Shown: in pieces, positions 61,801 to 64,000 of the stretch
Numbering within the stretch: position 1 is the first letter of the stretch
Layout: each line of letters opens with the position of its first letter
NCBI GenBank assembly: GCA_029558535.1
Contig: JAKQEK010000144.1
Location: forward strand, 1-64,000
Direction: 5' to 3'
From: Bacteroidota bacterium
Lineage (GTDB): Bacteria > Bacteroidota > Bacteroidia > Bacteroidales > ML635J-15
DNA: 64,000 nt
Translations under genes and position numbers: made by a program
Notes under the pieces: model-generated
Database searches by the model: none
What the model was told of the DNA's origin: nothing
Seen by the model: only the letters and a program-made list of their open reading frames with translations

Positions 61801-64000
61801 ACGGTTGTACTGTTCAGACAAATGTAACATTGTCAGAACCAGCAATGCTTACTGCAACTACTACTGTAACTTCAGACTATAACGGAGAGGATGTTAGCTG
61901 TTTTGGCTCAACTGATGGGTCTGCTATTGTTAATCCAACTGGTGGAACAGGTTCATACGATTATCTATGGGATGCTGCAACTGAAAACCAAACTACTCAA
62001 GAAGCTATTGATTTAAGTGCTGGTACTTATAGTGTTACTGTAACTGATGCCAACGGTTGTACTGTTCAGACAAATGTAACATTATCAGAACCAGCAATGC
62101 TTACTGCAACTACTGCTATAACATCAAGCTACAATGGAGCGGATGTCAGTTGTTTTGGCTCAACTGATGGGTCTGCTATTGTTAATCCAATTGGTGGAAC
62201 AGGCTCATACGATTATTTATGGGATGCTTCAACTGGTAACCAAACAACTCAAGAAGCTGTTAATTTAAGTGCAGGAACTTATAGTGTTACTGTAACTGAT
62301 ATTAACGAATGTCAGTATATTACTTCTATTACACTTTTTGATCCTGCGCATCTTACAGCTAACATTTACACCTATTCAGATGTGACATGTTATGGTGATG
62401 AGGACGGTTCAGCAACTGTAGAAGCAACCGGAGGAGTAGGTTCTTATACTTACCTTTGGGATGATCCACTGGCACAAACAACCCCTACTGCTTCTGGTTT
62501 ATCTGGAGGAATATCTAATGTGACCATAACAGATGCTAACAATTGCGAAGTATCAACTAGTGTAACTATTGGCGAAGGCGGTCTAATTAAACCAAGTATT
62601 GACGAAATAATTAATGTTACTTGTTTTGGCGATTGCGATGGATCTGTTACTGCAAGTGCTACCGGTGGAGTCCCGCCATATTCTTATGAATGGAGTGACC
62701 CAAATAATCAAACAGGTGAACAAGCAGTTGATCTTTGTGCCGGTGAATACACAGTAACCATTACAGACTACTATGGGTGTTCTGCAACAGCTGACGTAAT
62801 TGTTACCGAAAACCCACAGTTGGTAGCGACAATAACATCAAATACACTTTCATGTTTTGGAAGTAACAATGGAGAGGCAACCGTAACTGCTTCTGGTGGT
62901 GATGGGAATTATTCCTATTTATGGAGCACTGGCGGACAAACAACAGCTACTGCTATAAACCTTGCTCCGGGCGTTCATACGGTTACTGTATATGATGGAA
63001 ATATGTGCGAAGCTTATGCAAGTGTTATTATTGAAGAAAACACTGAAATAATTGCTAATATAACGGAATATACAGATTGTGTTTGCTATGAAGATTTGGA
63101 CGGCTCAGCAACAGTTACAGCAAATGGTGGAGTGGAACCATATAGTTATTTTTGGGATGATGAACAAAGTTCAACTTCTCAAACTGTTACTGGTTTATAT
63201 GGAGGCGTTTACAATGTTACGGTTACAGATGAAAACGGATGCGAAGCATATACGAGTGTTACAATTGGAGGTCCAACTGAAGAGTTTATAGCTATTGTTG
63301 ATTTTACCGAAATTGACTGCTATGGTGAGACAAGTGAAGTAACGATTACAGCAACAGGAGGCACTGAACCATATACTGGAACAGGAGTTTTTACCGAACT
63401 TGCGGGAACATATTCTTATACAGTAACTGACGCTAATGGATGCACAACCTCAACTACAGTGATTATTTCCGAGCCATCAGAATTAAATTTAAGTCTTTAT
63501 GGAACAAATGACGTTAGTTGTTATGATTACAGCGACGGAATATTAATGGTATCTTTTGGAGGTGGAACACCTAATTATAATTTTAGTATAATCGAAAATA
63601 TTTGGCAAGAAAGTGCTTGGTTTAATGAACTACAAGCAGGTACATATACAGTAACGATTAGTGATGTAAACGGATGTACGGCACAATCTGAATCAATAGT
63701 TATTAATCAACCTGAAGAAATCGCAATTGAATATAGTATAATAAATAATTTATGCACTGGTGATTGCTTGAGTGCAATAGCAACGACTGTTGTTGGTGGA
63801 ACAAGTAATTTTTATTATCATTGGGATTACAATTATTTAAACACACCAACGATAGGATACTTATGTGACGGAACTTATAATCTTACAGTAACTGAAATAA
63901 ACAACCCTAACTGCTATCAAACAGTTACTGTACATGTGCAGAGTCAGTACACAACTCCCTTAGCACCAGAATTTGAGATTCCTTCATGTTTATATACAGG
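55890..64000 (+). CDS. Giant subtilisin-like secreted adhesin with SprB-type repeats (3' end outside window)
   Basis: I read the frame by hand from the ATG at 55890 (MKNLKYIIISIALVLASVFT signal) and found no stop to the window end, giving at least 2,703 residues. Order: signal peptide; a parallel beta-helix-like region (about 25-330); a fibronectin III domain (about 360-450); an S8 subtilase domain with catalytic Asp705 (AIVDDAV), His826 (CHGTHVAG) and Ser991 (DGTSMSCPM); a propeller-like region (about 1250-1600); then many SprB repeats ('W..G..Y.VTVTD.NGC'), four of them almost identical. It is a surface protease-adhesin. A T9SS type B C-terminal domain is expected beyond the window but not seen. 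Confidence 0.88.
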   Translation, partial: MKNLKYIIISIALVLASVFTNAQTVYTVTKTTDPDPFEHPYNFEDSLCDPEMYGTLQWAVRKVNDTYGPRVINFNISGTGPHTILLNSYLPQITKDVIIDGTSQPGYTGENPVITIDGQSLVSWGFNASSLNSLEISGLDFVGFIKNGITLGGCHNVIIKSNNIALKNSNYDSYLKKGYFARITAYNCENIGFYNNILNTTYENIPTPGPYNYGIMLTNTTNCNIGSTEQDFSNKIVDCYNAVYLDSSQNIRISANEIFDNVNGILLEYGSNNSKEKPMILSYEEGIIRGVAEIGDIIEVFGGTGGENANEFLGTVQANENGNWSLTAITSYDYLIATATDQNNNTSMYSDAILVYPTCAKPTNLSSTEGISTSHTLTWDGTTGVTYNVAVGVKGLSPIDENWVVGYNTNYADNQITISGLDENTVYEFYVSTNCVDEVSHWAGPVEFNPTITSQITGLLTMFQNADSVDLDDFLYARKLDGALQYQFNVVQVDSGVNQIITKDVNYISLLELVNDEAYYDKEYRIKVRAVFENDTLDWGYEVALQTIPKQRYYYGQIFLKVLPEHDGLIYPFDNSKTAVTSLSIEGIEDLNNTFQIVEIQQTFKELISKLPSLSNIYSLNFKNETSTDSLINYLNSTGYFEYVEKNPVVEMFYNDPIYNASPPPSCYECINGNTQWYLQSDHLNSLEATNIVNNDNIVTIAIVDDAVRLDHEDIQNNIFINTGELPEDVIIEILSEHDNNSNGYIDANDLIDYCNDYLPLIDITSLVDIFNNSDDLDNIFNGVSNDGNTYVDDLFGWDATQGNTFAQPGFIAIPGDPSFSHSFCHGTHVAGIAAGVTDNSFGIASISNNHARIIPVKTKNNNDPHSMALHSALDGLIYAVAIEADIVNMSFGFAVNPEIGFSTYQDLIDNAHNELGIVFIASMGNDNNQFITNCPACIENVVAIGATNIDNEIAPFSTLGTYMDFWAPGQDIISTYSASQNAYICLDGTSMSCPMTSALWALMLSINPNAEFNDIYNCIKDNVRLDIVDWDPNEQGGHGLINPLESILCFNNLPPVASISTDAQLICPGNNFHFYSNSSGGPITNEMSFLWSCSDPLVEFSNVNGLDTDITFPYEGSFAIVFSIFDGDNDLISSTEEEILVSNPSLIINNSDNFLVCEGCEASVCVELIGTPPFSLQYSIDGGITTTISNIESQVFCINIENSDIYSAGTNQIITLSNISDQFCSNNDGVFEISFKVEECNICSRKHNQLICWRGGQLFFNSDVPELQTIDNIWAESYCIISDAQGSPLLRFERSQIFDITDGANDLINNPSTFGFSSSQGMLLLPHDTGNPSLYYAISIGAVFHAHQPGLLFNIVDINNPNDFTVIHSEFFNNSDDEVLNACKIDGDNGYWIIARSAMSLNYLKLYRLQNNIISFIGELPIESAYTTGHLIFSLDMSMLAMQTSSHETSIFSFNSTLNCPIENRLSLIKTIYHSDIGYNICEFSPNNEYLYIINLYANESNVFNGLEQHSINETSNNPNFVIQDDYFYDMRLGPDGKIYLINRNYSICVINSPNESSFIDCGYVPDVFEEIGGTSLSARIPETEMSFNIEVETTLNCNHNLNIINLLGFAPYTYLWNTGSLDESLQNVDPGYYSVTITDAYGCSYTRDITVTESGMDINNILINNICLGNQDYGSVSFEFDGGHPPYLITLEYNSEIIDNINTNFVGEFNFVNLVAGQYILQISDIIGCVLIEEFSIEEFPEIFITTETTLSCDYDCNATATVNASGGGGGFSYLWNNEQTTAVATNLCAGDYYVTVTDVNGCTVQTNVTLSEPAILTANAAVTSSYNGADVSCFGSTDGSAIVNSAGGTGSYDYLWDATAGNQTTQEAIDLSAGTYSVTVTDDNGCTVQTNVTLSEPAVLTATTAVTSNYNGEDVSCFGSTDGSAIVNPIGGTGSYDYLWDAATGNQITQQAIDLSAGNYSVTVTDANGCTVQTNVTLSEPAMLTATTTVTSDYNGEDVSCFGSTDGSAIVNPTGGTGSYDYLWDAATENQTTQEAIDLSAGTYSVTVTDANGCTVQTNVTLSEPAMLTATTAITSSYNGADVSCFGSTDGSAIVNPIGGTGSYDYLWDASTGNQTTQEAVNLSAGTYSVTVTDINECQYITSITLFDPAHLTANIYTYSDVTCYGDEDGSATVEATGGVGSYTYLWDDPLAQTTPTASGLSGGISNVTITDANNCEVSTSVTIGEGGLIKPSIDEIINVTCFGDCDGSVTASATGGVPPYSYEWSDPNNQTGEQAVDLCAGEYTVTITDYYGCSATADVIVTENPQLVATITSNTLSCFGSNNGEATVTASGGDGNYSYLWSTGGQTTATAINLAPGVHTVTVYDGNMCEAYASVIIEENTEIIANITEYTDCVCYEDLDGSATVTANGGVEPYSYFWDDEQSSTSQTVTGLYGGVYNVTVTDENGCEAYTSVTIGGPTEEFIAIVDFTEIDCYGETSEVTITATGGTEPYTGTGVFTELAGTYSYTVTDANGCTTSTTVIISEPSELNLSLYGTNDVSCYDYSDGILMVSFGGGTPNYNFSIIENIWQESAWFNELQAGTYTVTISDVNGCTAQSESIVINQPEEIAIEYSIINNLCTGDCLSAIATTVVGGTSNFYYHWDYNYLNTPTIGYLCDGTYNLTVTEINNPNCYQTVTVHVQSQYTTPLAPEFEIPSCLYT
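61299..62306 (+). repeat. Four tandem 252-bp SprB-type coding repeats
   Basis: The word GGTTGTACTGTTCAGAC occurs at 61299, 61551, 61803 and 62055, a period of exactly 252 bp (84 codons). Units differ at few positions, unlike the diverged SprB-like repeats before and after. This indicates recent expansion. Confidence 0.9.

Noticed and set aside
63079-63291. 70-codon frame inside the giant subtilase gene
   Set aside because: It is an out-of-frame shadow; the main frame is open and carries SprB repeats.

Overview
The window is AT-rich DNA from a member of the Bacteroidota. Three things point there: type IX secretion C-terminal sorting domains (type B at the end of the 2-2953 gene, type A at the end of the 4978-7437 gene), SprB-like adhesin repeats, and TAnnTTTG -7 promoter boxes with little sign of Shine-Dalgarno sequences. 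I cannot name a genus. Several genes use GTG or TTG starts.

Layout. (1) 1-25.7 kb is a conserved chromosomal backbone: the 3' end of a repeat adhesin, a secreted cyclophilin, a TauE-type transporter, a T9SS cargo protein, a radical SAM/SPASM enzyme with folK and tadA, then bcp, recA, a TPR lipoprotein, an S9 peptidase, a glycosyltransferase, a small 2[4Fe-4S] ferredoxin (16670-16837), a PpiD/SurA-type foldase, coaX, an outer-membrane protein, a TPR protein, lptC, a CorC/HlyC-type protein and a cysteine synthase. (2) 25.7-27.8 kb is a junction: a tRNA-Ser(CGA), a broken second copy of its 5' half, two copies of a 59-bp palindromic repeat flanking a CARDB-like gene, nested hairpins and a degenerate tRNA-like tract. 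(3) 27.8-29.5 kb is a compact RiPP locus: a 41-residue precursor peptide gene (29331-29456), a canonical promoter, a strong hairpin, and a radical SAM/SPASM maturase with a PqqD-like N-terminus. (4) 29.9-33.6 kb is a mobile-element replication module: an RteC-like protein, an array of AAGTCTTC boxes, a helix-turn-helix protein and a VirE-type primase-helicase. (5) 33.9-44.7 kb is a defence island: a PD-(D/E)XK nuclease, an IS1634-family insertion with a 65-bp target duplication, a methyltransferase-HNH fusion, a DEDDy exonuclease, a CBASS operon (CD-NTase plus TIR-STING), and an RloC/PrrC-like ATPase with a zinc hook. (6) 45-54.9 kb is a tightly packed, co-directional virus-like module of about 10 kb: a transglutaminase-fold protein, many small single-membrane-span proteins, a peptidoglycan-binding protein, a membrane-anchored amidase, a membrane-anchored JAMM/RadC protein and a candidate unimolecular spanin. 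It has no recognisable terminase, portal or tail gene. (7) 55.3-64 kb returns to secreted proteins: a small exported protein, a 139-bp palindromic element and the first 2,703 codons of a giant subtilisin-like adhesin with SprB-type repeats, which runs off the window.

How it works together. The backbone serves envelope biogenesis, cofactor synthesis and surface adhesion. The 26-55 kb stretch looks acquired: a replication module, cargo made of RiPP and anti-phage genes, and a lysis/virion-like module. No integrase is visible in the window, so the element borders are unproven. The most unusual items are the RiPP locus, the MTase-HNH fusion, the TIR-STING CBASS pair and the tailless-virus-like module.
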